From the NCBI RefSeq assembly GCF_009811755.1, contig NZ_BLIV01000001.1:620001-684000 (forward strand): a DNA stretch of 64,000 nt, given 5' to 3'. Position 1 is the first letter of the stretch. Every line of letters begins with the position of its first letter. Under the pieces are notes generated by a model. That model made no database searches, had not been told where the DNA came from, and saw only the letters and a list, made by a program, of their open reading frames with translations. Position numbers and translations under genes: made by a program. Below are positions 44,969 to 53,508 of the stretch, piece after piece. This stretch comes from Roseobacter cerasinus. GTDB lineage: Bacteria > Pseudomonadota > Alphaproteobacteria > Rhodobacterales > Rhodobacteraceae.

Positions 44969-45865
44969 TCAGCCCCCCATGCCCAGTTCGGCGCGCGCGG
45001 CGTTCAGCTTGCGGAAGAAGTAGATGGTGAAGAAAATGGCGAGAAAGATGGAGATGTAGCCCATCGCATTGGCGTAACCCATCTTGGCATCGACGTAGCC
45101 GGTGCGCCCGATCATCGTCCAGATCAGCTCTGTCCGCCGCGCGGGGCCACCGTTGGTCATGATCTGTACGATGTCATAGGCGCGCGCCACATCCAGCGAC
45201 CGAATGGCCAGCGCGATGTAGATAAAGGGCATGATGTAGGGCAGCGTGATGTGGCGAAAGCTTTGCCAGGGTGTGCAGCCATCAACCTTGGCCGCCTCAA
45301 TCGGGTCGCGTGGCACCGCGAAAAGCCCCGCCAGAATGAGGATGGCGAATACGGAGGTGGAGGACCACATCTCCGCCACGAGAATTGAGAAGAACGCGAG
45401 CTGCCCATCGACCAGCCAGGGGATCGCCGTATTCGACAGCCCCAGCGATTGCAGCGCGTTGTTCACCAGCCCCACATTGTCGTTGAAAATGAATTTGAAC
45501 TGAAAGCCGACCAGAAGCGGCGAGAACATCATCGGAAACATCATGATCGTGCGCAGCGCGCGCTGCCCGTAAGTCACCTGATTGACCAGCAGGGCCAGGC
45601 CCAGGCCCAGCAACATCTCCAGATTGAGCGCGATGGTCAGCAGCAGCAGAGTGCGCCCGAAGGCCGCCCAGAAATGCGCGCTCTTGGCGGCCTTTTCGTA
45701 GTTGAAGGTGCCGATCCAGTTATAGAGCGAGTCCGGTCGCGTCAGCCGGTACGACGTGAAGCTAGAGTAAAGCGACAGCAGCAAAGGGATCAGCACCACC
45801 GCCGCCAGAACGATGATCGCAGGCAACAAAAGCACAAACCAAGCTGGAAGGCGGAAGCGCGTCAT
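44969..45865 (-). CDS. Carbohydrate ABC transporter permease, MalF-like
   Basis: A 298-residue permease with six hydrophobic segments and an EAA-type loop (PIEAAKVDGCTPWQSFRHITLP). I chose the ATG at 45865 because AAAGGA lies eight bases upstream; the ATG at 45874 would add three residues and overlap that ribosome-binding site. It lies between the binding protein (about 90 bases away, with a stem-loop) and the second permease. Confidence 0.9.
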   Translation of the reverse strand: MTRFRLPAWFVLLLPAIIVLAAVVLIPLLLSLYSSFTSYRLTRPDSLYNWIGTFNYEKAAKSAHFWAAFGRTLLLLTIALNLEMLLGLGLALLVNQVTYGQRALRTIMMFPMMFSPLLVGFQFKFIFNDNVGLVNNALQSLGLSNTAIPWLVDGQLAFFSILVAEMWSSTSVFAILILAGLFAVPRDPIEAAKVDGCTPWQSFRHITLPYIMPFIYIALAIRSLDVARAYDIVQIMTNGGPARRTELIWTMIGRTGYVDAKMGYANAMGYISIFLAIFFTIYFFRKLNAARAELGMGG

Positions 45866-45916
45866 CGCCTGCATCCTTTACATTCGAACCGGTGGACGGT
45901 GGGTGGCACGGTGGCA

Positions 45917-45948
45917 GCCCGCCCCGGGACATTGGCCCCGAGGCGGGC
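45917..45948 (-). other. Stem-loop between binding protein and permease genes
   Basis: An imperfect long stem, GCCCGCC...GGCGGGC with CGGG/CCCG inside, around an ATTG loop. No T-tract on the minus strand. Placement after the binding-protein stop suggests mRNA processing or partial attenuation. Confidence 0.5.
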
Positions 45949-45954
45949 GCAGGG

Positions 45955-47262
45955 TCAGTAGACGCCGTTTTCCTGCATCATCTCATCGACGGCCTCTGAG
46001 GCGTCGCCCAGAGCTTCTTCGATGGATTTGTCCCCGAGGATTGCGGCCTGCAATTCGGGATAGATCAGGTTCGTTGCCTCGATCCAATAGGGCGTCTGCG
46101 GCGCGGGAAACGCATGCTCAGACCCGGCCTGGAAAGCTGCAATCGCCTCCGAGCGGAAGGGGTCGGATTGCGAGGTTTCGAGCACGTGATCCCAGACGGC
46201 TGTCCGCGTGGGCAGCGAACCGCCCGCACTTTCCAGCTTCTGGCTGTCTTCATTGGTCAGCCAGGCCACCAGAGACGCCGCCGCCTCTTTGTTCTCGCAA
46301 GACTCGGTCACCGAAAACCCATGGTGCCCCGACCAGCCGGTCCGAATGCCTGCGCTGCCTTGCGGCTGCACGATCACACCCACGTCTCCGGCGGCTTTCG
46401 ACGTGTCTTCGCCGTTGAAGAACCCCGCCCAGCCCGGCCAATCGAGGTTGAGCGCGATGGTCCCGGAGGCAAAGCCCTGCCCCAGATCATCCCACAGATA
46501 AGAGGTGGTGCCCGGCGGCACCGCGCCCGCCTGATAGAGATCGACAAACCAGGCCAGCGCCCGCTGCCCCGCCTCGCTGTCAAAGGCCGGTGACCAATCC
46601 TCGTTGAAAAGCTGCCCGCCCTCAGCGATGATCATCTCATAGAAACGACCAACGATGGCCTCGTCCTTGCCAGCGTACTGCGTGCCATAGAAGTTGGGCG
46701 CGTCGGTGAAGAAGATCGCCTGCGCCTTATACTCCTCCCAGGTGTCGGGCGGCGCCAGATCGCGGCCTGTCTCAGCCTTGTAGGCGGCCTGATTGTCCGC
46801 GTCCTCGTATAGCGATTTCAGGTAATAGAGAACCGACACGTCGAACTGCGCCCGCGGCAGCATGACCAGCGCATCCCCGATCTTGGAGGCCGAAAGGTTC
46901 GACGGCACGTATTCCGCAACGAAATCCTCTGACAGATAGGGGTTCAGATCAGTGTAGAGATTGGGGTACTGCGACGCGAAAGACGAATGGTTCGACCCCA
47001 CGCACCAGCCCAGCGTGCCCGCCGCCAGATCGGATTTGAACTCCTTGTCCAATTCGAAGTGGTTCTTCTTCGAAATGATCTCTACCTCCGCACCGGTCGC
47101 GGCCTCCCACTCCCCGATGCGCGCATAAAGCGCCTCATACTGCTGCCCACCGATCAGCTTGGCTTGCAGGGTCACCCCATCAAACTCAGCGGCTGATGCG
47201 GCGCCGGTGGCCGCAGCCAAAGCCGTGGCACCCAGCAGCGCTGTCAGTTTCAAATTTCTCAT
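45955..47262 (-). CDS. Carbohydrate ABC transporter binding protein (family 1)
   Basis: A 435-residue periplasmic protein with a signal peptide (MRNLKLTALLGATALAAATG, cleavage near ASA-AE). The MalE-like family 1 fold is visible in YEALYARIGEWEAATGAEVE and the C-terminal half. The ATG at 47262 has GGGAGGA upstream; an earlier in-frame start would precede the signal peptide by 14 residues. It is the first gene of the minus-strand importer operon and is divergent from the lactonase-like gene. Confidence 0.9.
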   Translation of the reverse strand: MRNLKLTALLGATALAAATGAASAAEFDGVTLQAKLIGGQQYEALYARIGEWEAATGAEVEIISKKNHFELDKEFKSDLAAGTLGWCVGSNHSSFASQYPNLYTDLNPYLSEDFVAEYVPSNLSASKIGDALVMLPRAQFDVSVLYYLKSLYEDADNQAAYKAETGRDLAPPDTWEEYKAQAIFFTDAPNFYGTQYAGKDEAIVGRFYEMIIAEGGQLFNEDWSPAFDSEAGQRALAWFVDLYQAGAVPPGTTSYLWDDLGQGFASGTIALNLDWPGWAGFFNGEDTSKAAGDVGVIVQPQGSAGIRTGWSGHHGFSVTESCENKEAAASLVAWLTNEDSQKLESAGGSLPTRTAVWDHVLETSQSDPFRSEAIAAFQAGSEHAFPAPQTPYWIEATNLIYPELQAAILGDKSIEEALGDASEAVDEMMQENGVY

Positions 47263-47325
47263 GACGTCCTCCCATCTGGATTGAACGAGCGGTATGCGCT
47301 TCATTTCAACTATTCACATACAAAC

Positions 47326-47346
47326 TTGACTTTCATATTTAGTCAA
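47326..47346. promoter_or_regulatory. Inverted repeat in the divergent sugar-cluster promoter
   Basis: TTGACT-9 bases-AGTCAA in the AT-rich 118-base gap between the binding-protein gene (minus) and the amidohydrolase gene (plus). It is a candidate operator, possibly for the IclR regulator at 48271. The left arm could also serve as a -35 element. Confidence 0.45.
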
Positions 47347-47380
47347 CGTCTATCTTTAGAGGGAAGAGGAGACCCAGGGA

Positions 47381-48223
47381 ATGCTGTTCGATACCCATCT
47401 GCATCTGATCTATAAGGACCGGCTCTCCTATCCTTGGCTCGATGATTACGCGGCGCTGAACCACGACAACGGGTTCGATGAGTACGCGCGCCTGGCCGCC
47501 CGTCTGGGCATCAGCCACTGCTTTCACATGGAAGTCGACGTGGCCGAAGATCAGATCGAGCAGGAGGTTGCGGTGATCTCGAAGCTGGCCGGAGCGCACA
47601 ACGGGTTGCTGCGCGGCATCATTTCTTCCTGTAGGCCAGAACATGGCGGATTTGCCGCCCATCTCGACCGGGCGCGGGCGACGGGTTTGGTCCGAGGGTT
47701 TCGGCGCGTACTGCATGTGGTGCCCGATGATGTCAGCACAACCCAGACGTTCCGCGACAATATCCGCCGTCTTAGCGGGACAGGGATGACCTTCGATCTG
47801 TGTGTCTTGCCACGCCAGCTGCCGCTCGCGATCGACCTTGTGGACCACTGTCCCGACGTCACCTTCATCCTTGACCACTGCGGCGTGCCTGATGTCGCCT
47901 CGGGGGCGTTGGAGCCCTGGCGCGACCACCTGCGCGCGGTGGCCGAGCGACCGAATGTGCACGCCAAGATCTCGGGTGTGATCGCTTATGGCGACGCGGC
48001 GACCTGGACGCTTGAGGACATCAGACCCTTTGTCGAAGAGACTGTCGACGCCTTCGGGACAAACCGACTTGTGTGGGGCTCCGACAGCCCGGTCTGCAAT
48101 CTTGGCGGCGATCTGCCCACATGGGTGGCGGTCACCCACATGCTGACCCAAGGGTGGTCGGAGGAGGAGCGCAATGCACTATATTACCTGAACGCCCTTG
48201 ACCTATGGCAGTTGGACGCCTGA
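47381..48223 (+). CDS. Amidohydrolase-2 family hydrolase, lactonase-like
   Basis: A 280-residue TIM-barrel metal hydrolase. The DTHLHL start gives the HxH metal site, FILDHCGVPD the barrel histidine, and WGSDSPV the catalytic aspartate. L-fuconolactonase and related sugar-lactone hydrolases belong here. Next to a mutarotase, a dehydrogenase and a sugar-acid dehydratase it would open the lactone made by the dehydrogenase. This order is inferred. Confidence 0.85.
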   Translation: MLFDTHLHLIYKDRLSYPWLDDYAALNHDNGFDEYARLAARLGISHCFHMEVDVAEDQIEQEVAVISKLAGAHNGLLRGIISSCRPEHGGFAAHLDRARATGLVRGFRRVLHVVPDDVSTTQTFRDNIRRLSGTGMTFDLCVLPRQLPLAIDLVDHCPDVTFILDHCGVPDVASGALEPWRDHLRAVAERPNVHAKISGVIAYGDAATWTLEDIRPFVEETVDAFGTNRLVWGSDSPVCNLGGDLPTWVAVTHMLTQGWSEEERNALYYLNALDLWQLDA

Positions 48224-48270
48224 TGGCACAGCGCAAGATCCGAGCCCACCTCTAACGAAAGTCAAAACAG

Positions 48271-49083
48271 ATGAGCAAAGCCGTGGCGAGCACCGAGAAA
48301 TACAGCGCCCCGGCCCTGTCCAAAGGGCTCGATATTCTTGAGCTTCTGGCAGCGCAGACCAACGGTCTGAAGAAAAACGAAATCGCGCAAGCGCTCGACC
48401 GCTCCGTGAACGAGCTGTACCGCATGTTGGCTGTGCTGGTGGCGCGTGGCTATGTTCTGTTCGATGAGGAAAGCGAGCGCTATGCGCTGTCGATGCGCCT
48501 GTTTGAGTTGTCGCATCGCTATCCGCCGACGCGTCGGCTCACGGCGGTGGCGGGCCGGATCATGGAGCGCACGGCTGCGGTGCTGAACCAGTCCATGCAT
48601 CTGGCCATTCCCTACGACGGCCAGATCCTCGTCATCGCGCAGATCGACTCGCCCGGCAACAACATCACAGTGGTGCGCCTCGGCGCGCAGGTTCCCATTG
48701 TGCTCACCTCATCAGGGGCCAGCCTGCTGCACCAGCTGACAGCAACGGAACGGCGCGACATCTGCGCCAAAAGCGAGGCTTTTACGACCGAAACGATGGC
48801 CGTGTTCGAAGAAGCGGTGGCGCAGGTGGTCAGCACCGGCGTCTGCGAAAGCCCGTCTTCGGTCATTCAAGGTGTTCTGAACCTGTCCGTCCCGGTGTTC
48901 GGATACGCAGGTGAGGTTGTCGCCGCGCTCACCATCCCGCATGTGCAGCGGCTGCACGCGTCGAGCGACCCCGATGTGGAAGCCTGCAAGCGCATCTTGA
49001 TCGCAGCGGGCCGCGATATCTCCGAAAGGATTGGCGCAGGCGCGACAGTGGGCGCCAATCTGACCCCTCCTCCCATGCTCTGA
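48271..49083 (+). CDS. IclR-family regulator
   Basis: A 270-residue regulator with an N-terminal winged helix (SKGLDILELLAAQTNGL, KNEIAQALDRSVNELYRML) and a C-terminal effector domain (SGASLLHQLTATERR). It follows the lactonase-like gene by 47 bases on the same strand and probably controls the sugar-acid cluster. Confidence 0.88.
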   Translation: MSKAVASTEKYSAPALSKGLDILELLAAQTNGLKKNEIAQALDRSVNELYRMLAVLVARGYVLFDEESERYALSMRLFELSHRYPPTRRLTAVAGRIMERTAAVLNQSMHLAIPYDGQILVIAQIDSPGNNITVVRLGAQVPIVLTSSGASLLHQLTATERRDICAKSEAFTTETMAVFEEAVAQVVSTGVCESPSSVIQGVLNLSVPVFGYAGEVVAALTIPHVQRLHASSDPDVEACKRILIAAGRDISERIGAGATVGANLTPPPML

Positions 49084-49174
49084 GGCAGGCGCCCTCTGGG
49101 TTCTGACCGGGGGCAATGATCACCAGCCCGGGAGATCGCTGCGCGACGCCCCGTTGCCCACCAAGGGGTCCGCG

Positions 49175-50575
49175 TTATGATACGGCTCTGGCCACATAGG
49201 TGCGCAGCATATGCGCGTCATAGAGCGGCATCGCCACAACCTCTTCGCCCAACTGCACAACAGCCGGAGACAGATATCGCAGGTTCGGCGCTTTGGTCTG
49301 GCACTTCGCGTCGATGACCAATCCGCCTGAACGGTTGCGGTCGATCAGACCCTGCCTCAGCAAATCCTCGGTCAGCGGATCAAACCGCGAGTGCGGCGCG
49401 GCCCCGGCACAGTTCACCACAAAGCCCGTCTCACGCCGCTGCGTGACCCCGTGTTCGTCATCAAAAACAACAGTCGCGCCCGTGTTCGTGGTCTCGATCC
49501 GGCGCACGTGGCCCTTCACGATCTGCACGCGGCCAGCGTCGACCAGCCGCCGCATGTCAAAGATCGTGTCTCGGGTGCCGCCCCGCAGCCAGAAGCGCAG
49601 CACCTTGGCAACCTCAGCTGCCTCCTCCGGGTCGGCCACGTAAAGATGCAACGGGTGCTCCAGGAAGTGCGCCCGGAAACCCGCCCTCACATCGCGCCGC
49701 TCGTGGCCCGATGCCTCCGCCGCGTCGATCTCCCTCCGGATCTCGGACAGGAAACTCTGTGCAGAGGCATGGCCCGGTGACAGGTTGGGCTTGGCCAACC
49801 TGCGCGGCAGGGTCGGCACCAGCGGCGGCGGCACCTCACCTTCCGGCGCGCAAAAGGCAAATCTGATCTCGCTGTCCGGAATATGGCTCTGGCAGAGCCG
49901 CAGCACGTCCAGCATCGCCGCGTTGCCACCAATGCAGAAAATCTCCGACCCGGCTTTGATATGCTCGGAGATCCGATGCTCATATCCAAAGACCGACGGC
50001 GCGCTGAAGGGGCCGTCGTCCCCCTCAAATCGCATCGTCTCCGGCCCGCCCGGAGCAACATCCGCGCTTTGTGCATCCAGCATTTGCCCGCCCGATGTCC
50101 GGATGCTGACCTTGTGGTCTTCGACACGCATGGACGTGGCGATATCGTCAATGAGAGTGACCTTAATCCCCGCCTTGCGCAGTTGGTCGATGATTTGCTG
50201 CGCGCGCAGTTCCATGAAGTCGCCGTAGAACTCCCGTGGGGCGTTCACGCCGTGGACATCGCCTGCCGCCACCAGCGGAGCGGCCGCACGGAGCCAGTCT
50301 GGTTTGCGGCCCGCCATCGTAATTTCAATCCTGTCCCAATTCTCGGCCAGCCATGCGGCAAAGGCCGGGTCGATGTCATCCGCTGGCGAGTTCAGAAGAT
50401 AGGCAAAACGCCAGGGCGCATCCTCCGCATCCCTCGCATAGGCCACGCCCCGGCCAAGCTGCGACGCGGTTCTGCCGACGACCGTCACATGCACGATGTC
50501 GCGCGTCAGACAGCTCTCCAGAAAGGCCAGCGCTGTGATGCCGTCGCCGACAATAAGATGAGATGGGCCTGGCAT
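49175..50575 (-). CDS. FAD/NAD(P)-binding protein
   Basis: A 466-residue flavoprotein. The N-terminal dinucleotide site is HLIVGDGITALAFLES, a variant of GxGxxA, and VVNCAGAAPHSRFDP is a second FAD contact. It belongs to the FAD-NAD(P)-binding group (HI0933/YdhS-like) often found in siderophore, cyclitol or unknown pathways. It stands alone, with gaps of 91 and 192 bases. Substrate unknown. Confidence 0.8.
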   Translation of the reverse strand: MPGPSHLIVGDGITALAFLESCLTRDIVHVTVVGRTASQLGRGVAYARDAEDAPWRFAYLLNSPADDIDPAFAAWLAENWDRIEITMAGRKPDWLRAAAPLVAAGDVHGVNAPREFYGDFMELRAQQIIDQLRKAGIKVTLIDDIATSMRVEDHKVSIRTSGGQMLDAQSADVAPGGPETMRFEGDDGPFSAPSVFGYEHRISEHIKAGSEIFCIGGNAAMLDVLRLCQSHIPDSEIRFAFCAPEGEVPPPLVPTLPRRLAKPNLSPGHASAQSFLSEIRREIDAAEASGHERRDVRAGFRAHFLEHPLHLYVADPEEAAEVAKVLRFWLRGGTRDTIFDMRRLVDAGRVQIVKGHVRRIETTNTGATVVFDDEHGVTQRRETGFVVNCAGAAPHSRFDPLTEDLLRQGLIDRNRSGGLVIDAKCQTKAPNLRYLSPAVVQLGEEVVAMPLYDAHMLRTYVARAVS

Positions 50576-50767
50576 AGACTGTCCCGCTTGGTCTTGGTTT
50601 TTGGTGGCATTTGTCCGTGCCCGTATTGTCCAGAAGTGTCAACACCGGGCGCCCTACCAACGAGCCGGGGCACGGCTCGGGATCTGCAGCTGCCGGGTTA
50701 ACAGGCAGCTGATCCGCGCATTGCGACGCGGCTTGAGCCATCCCGGTGGGCGGTGCAGCGGATTCAC

Positions 50768-51976
50768 TCAACCTTCTCCGACAATCAACGCCCCCTTGGC
50801 CCGAAGCTGATCTATCGTCACTTGTTCATACCCGTGCTGCCGCAGGATTTCGGCCCCATGCTGCCCAATGGTAGGTGCGGGTGCTGTGACGCTGCCGGGG
50901 GTCTCGCTGAACTTGATCGGCAAACCAATGGACTTGACCTGACCGGCCACCGGATGTGTCGTTTCCACAATCATGTCACGGGCCAGCGCCTGCGGGTCCC
51001 GATGCATCTCGCAAATATCCATGACGGGACCAGCGGGCAGACCCGCCGCTTCCATCCTATCCATCCAGTCTTGCGTGTCCCGGTGTTGCAGGTGCTGCTC
51101 AAGGACCGGCACCAGAGCGGGCAGGTTGGTGATCCGGTCCGCGTTGCTGGCAAACCGCGAATCGTCGTTGAGGTCGGGCGCTTCGATCACCTCCAGCAGC
51201 CGCAGCCAGTTGCGCTGGTTCGCCGCCCCGATGTTGATCCAGCCGTCCCGGGTGCGAAAAGACTGATAGGGCGCATTCAGTGGATGGGCGGAGCCGAGGG
51301 CGCCCGGCGCCTGCCCGGTGGCAAAGGCAATGGCGGATTGCCAGTAGGTCAGCGATATCCCCGCCTCAAAAAGCGAAGTGTCAACCATCTGCCCTTCGCC
51401 GGTCTGCTGCGCGTGGCTGTAAGCCGCGACGCAGCCCAAAGCCGCCAGAAACCCGGCCGTAATATCCGCAATCGGCGCGCCGGGTTTGACCGGTGGGCGC
51501 CCTGGCCCCTCGCCCGTGATGGACATCAGCCCCGACATGCCCTGCGCGATCAGATCGAAACCGCCTTTCTCGGCATAAGGCCCGGTGCGCCCGAACCCCG
51601 AAATGGCGCAATAAACCAGCTTGGGATTGCGCTGACGCAGCGCGGCATAATCCAGGCCAAGCCGCTGCATGGTGTCGTGCCGGTAATTCTCGATGACCAC
51701 ATCCGCGCCGTCCAACAGCGTACGCAGCACGTCGATGGAATCGGAGTCTTTCAGGTTCAACGCAAGGCCGCGCTTGTTCCGGTTCATCATCATGAAGGCC
51801 GCACTTTCGCCCTTGATGTCGGGCGGCAGAAAGCGGCGGCTATCGTCTCCGTCGGGCTTTTCCACCTTGATCACATCCGCGCCCATATCCGCCAGCATCA
51901 TGCCGCAGGCGGGGCCAGCCATGATATGGGCCAGCTCGATCACCTTCATGCCGGCGAGAGGCCCTGTCGAGGTCAT
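50768..51976 (-). CDS. CaiB/BaiF-type (class III) CoA-transferase
   Basis: A 402-residue class III CoA-transferase with family blocks GMKVIELAHIMAGPACGMMLADMGADVIKVE and ADVVIENYRHDTMQRLGLDY. Such enzymes move CoA between organic acids. I used the ATG at 51976, which overlaps the hydratase stop as ATGA and has GGAG upstream; an in-frame GTG at 51988 is less likely. It is the last gene of the GntR operon. Confidence 0.9.
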   Translation of the reverse strand: MTSTGPLAGMKVIELAHIMAGPACGMMLADMGADVIKVEKPDGDDSRRFLPPDIKGESAAFMMMNRNKRGLALNLKDSDSIDVLRTLLDGADVVIENYRHDTMQRLGLDYAALRQRNPKLVYCAISGFGRTGPYAEKGGFDLIAQGMSGLMSITGEGPGRPPVKPGAPIADITAGFLAALGCVAAYSHAQQTGEGQMVDTSLFEAGISLTYWQSAIAFATGQAPGALGSAHPLNAPYQSFRTRDGWINIGAANQRNWLRLLEVIEAPDLNDDSRFASNADRITNLPALVPVLEQHLQHRDTQDWMDRMEAAGLPAGPVMDICEMHRDPQALARDMIVETTHPVAGQVKSIGLPIKFSETPGSVTAPAPTIGQHGAEILRQHGYEQVTIDQLRAKGALIVGEG

Positions 51977-52749
51977 GTTCCGCTCCACTCTGGTTTCTGC
52001 TTGGCCAGGAAGGCTTCAAGCCCATGTTTGAAGTCGCGGCTCATGTAACAGGAGGTGATCAGGTCACTGTCTTCCACCGCAAGTGCGGCGCGGTTGCGGC
52101 GCATGGCCTCCTTCGTCGCCCGCAGGGTCAGCGGCGCCATCCCGGCCAAGTGATCCGCGAGCTCCGTCGCACGCGCGATCAGGGCGGCTTCATCAGGCAG
52201 GATTTCGGAGACCAGCCCCGTGGCCAGCGCCTCCTCTGCGCCCATGAGCCGGGCGGTGAAAATCATCTCGCGCACCCGCCCCGCGCCGATCAACTCGCTG
52301 AGCCGGGCAAGACTGCCTGCGTTCAGGCAATTGCCCAGCGTGCGGGCGATGGGAAAGCCAAACTTCAGCTGCGCAGAACTGATCCGAATATCACAGGCCG
52401 CTGCGATCGACGCGCCGCCGCCCGTACAGGCGCCATGCACGGCGGCCACAGTTGGCACGGGACATTGATCCACCGCCGCGAGCACGCGCGAGATGTTGTC
52501 TTCATAGTCCAACGCATCCTGAGCTGTCTCGAAGACGCGGAACTGGGTCATATCCGTACCTGCAGCAAAGGCCTTGCCGCCCGCGCCGGTCAACACCATG
52601 GCGCGCACCGACCCGTCTGTCGGGATGGTCGCGCAGATCTCGGCCAGCGCATCATACATCGCGAAGGTTAGTGCGTTGCGCGCCTCGGGTCGGTTGAAGG
52701 TCAGCCAAAGCGTTTGGCCCTTCATTTCAGACGTGAGTTCAGAGGACAT
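51973..52749 (-). CDS. Enoyl-CoA hydratase/isomerase family protein
   Basis: A 258-residue crotonase-fold protein. The CoA/oxyanion blocks AFAAGTDMTQF and HGACTGGGASIAAACDIRI are clear. The usual GGTQRL block is replaced by NCLNAGSLARL, so the reaction may differ from simple hydration. It is coupled to the CoA-transferase gene by ATGA and lies 66 bases after the GntR gene. Confidence 0.88.
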   Translation of the reverse strand: MSSELTSEMKGQTLWLTFNRPEARNALTFAMYDALAEICATIPTDGSVRAMVLTGAGGKAFAAGTDMTQFRVFETAQDALDYEDNISRVLAAVDQCPVPTVAAVHGACTGGGASIAAACDIRISSAQLKFGFPIARTLGNCLNAGSLARLSELIGAGRVREMIFTARLMGAEEALATGLVSEILPDEAALIARATELADHLAGMAPLTLRATKEAMRRNRAALAVEDSDLITSCYMSRDFKHGLEAFLAKQKPEWSGT

Positions 52750-52815
52750 AGTGCGACGTACTCCTGTGAGGGGGTGTGGTCCACGGATCGAAAGAGAACA
52801 GACGCGGTTGGCCGC

Positions 52816-53499
52816 TCAGCCTTCGGGCTCCGCATCGCCACCGGCGTCGATTGCTTTGATGTGCGCTGCAAACTTGTTCATCATATGCAGCTTCATCAGC
52901 TGCCCAAGGCCATCCGCATCTCGGGCGCGCAGTTTTGCCATCATACGTTCGTGCTCGTCGATGGCCTCGGCCCAACGCTCATCCGAGAGGTTCACCATAA
53001 AGCGCGCCCGCCGGACACGGCCCGCCAAGAGCTTATGGTGGCTTTCGAGGATCTCGTTCTGCGCGCCCCGGATCAGCGCCTGATGAATGTCCTGATTGGC
53101 CTGGAAATAAGCCTGACGGTCCCGCGCGTGATAGGCTTGCACCATGTCGCGGTGCCGCGCCTCGATGTCTGCGATCCCGGCATCCTCCAGATGCGCGCAG
53201 GCCAGCTCTCCGGCCAGTTGCTCTAGCCGTGAAATCACGGGAAAGGTGTCTTCCAACTCCTGCCGGGTGACGCGTGCGACACGCGCGCCGCGATTGGCCT
53301 GCAACACCACAAACCCTTCGGAGGCCAAAACCTTCAACGCCTCACGCAACGGTGTGCGGGACACACCGAAAGCCTCACAAAGCTCTTTCTCGGGCACCTT
53401 CTCGCCGGGCTTCAGGGTATCGTCGACCACGAGATTGCGCAGCCGGTCGACAAGCTCCTCATGCAGTGTGGGGCGTTTGATGGCCTGGGTCAGGGTCAT
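52816..53499 (-). CDS. GntR-family regulator (FCD subfamily)
   Basis: A 227-residue regulator. The N-terminal winged helix (KVPEKELCEAFGVSRTPLREALKVLASEG) is typical of GntR, and the rest is an all-helical FCD effector domain. Nine bases separate it from the FAD/Fe-S enzyme. Candidate target: the AT-rich palindrome at 56445. Confidence 0.9.
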   Translation of the reverse strand: MTLTQAIKRPTLHEELVDRLRNLVVDDTLKPGEKVPEKELCEAFGVSRTPLREALKVLASEGFVVLQANRGARVARVTRQELEDTFPVISRLEQLAGELACAHLEDAGIADIEARHRDMVQAYHARDRQAYFQANQDIHQALIRGAQNEILESHHKLLAGRVRRARFMVNLSDERWAEAIDEHERMMAKLRARDADGLGQLMKLHMMNKFAAHIKAIDAGGDAEPEG

Positions 53500-53508
53500 G
53501 GTGTCATC

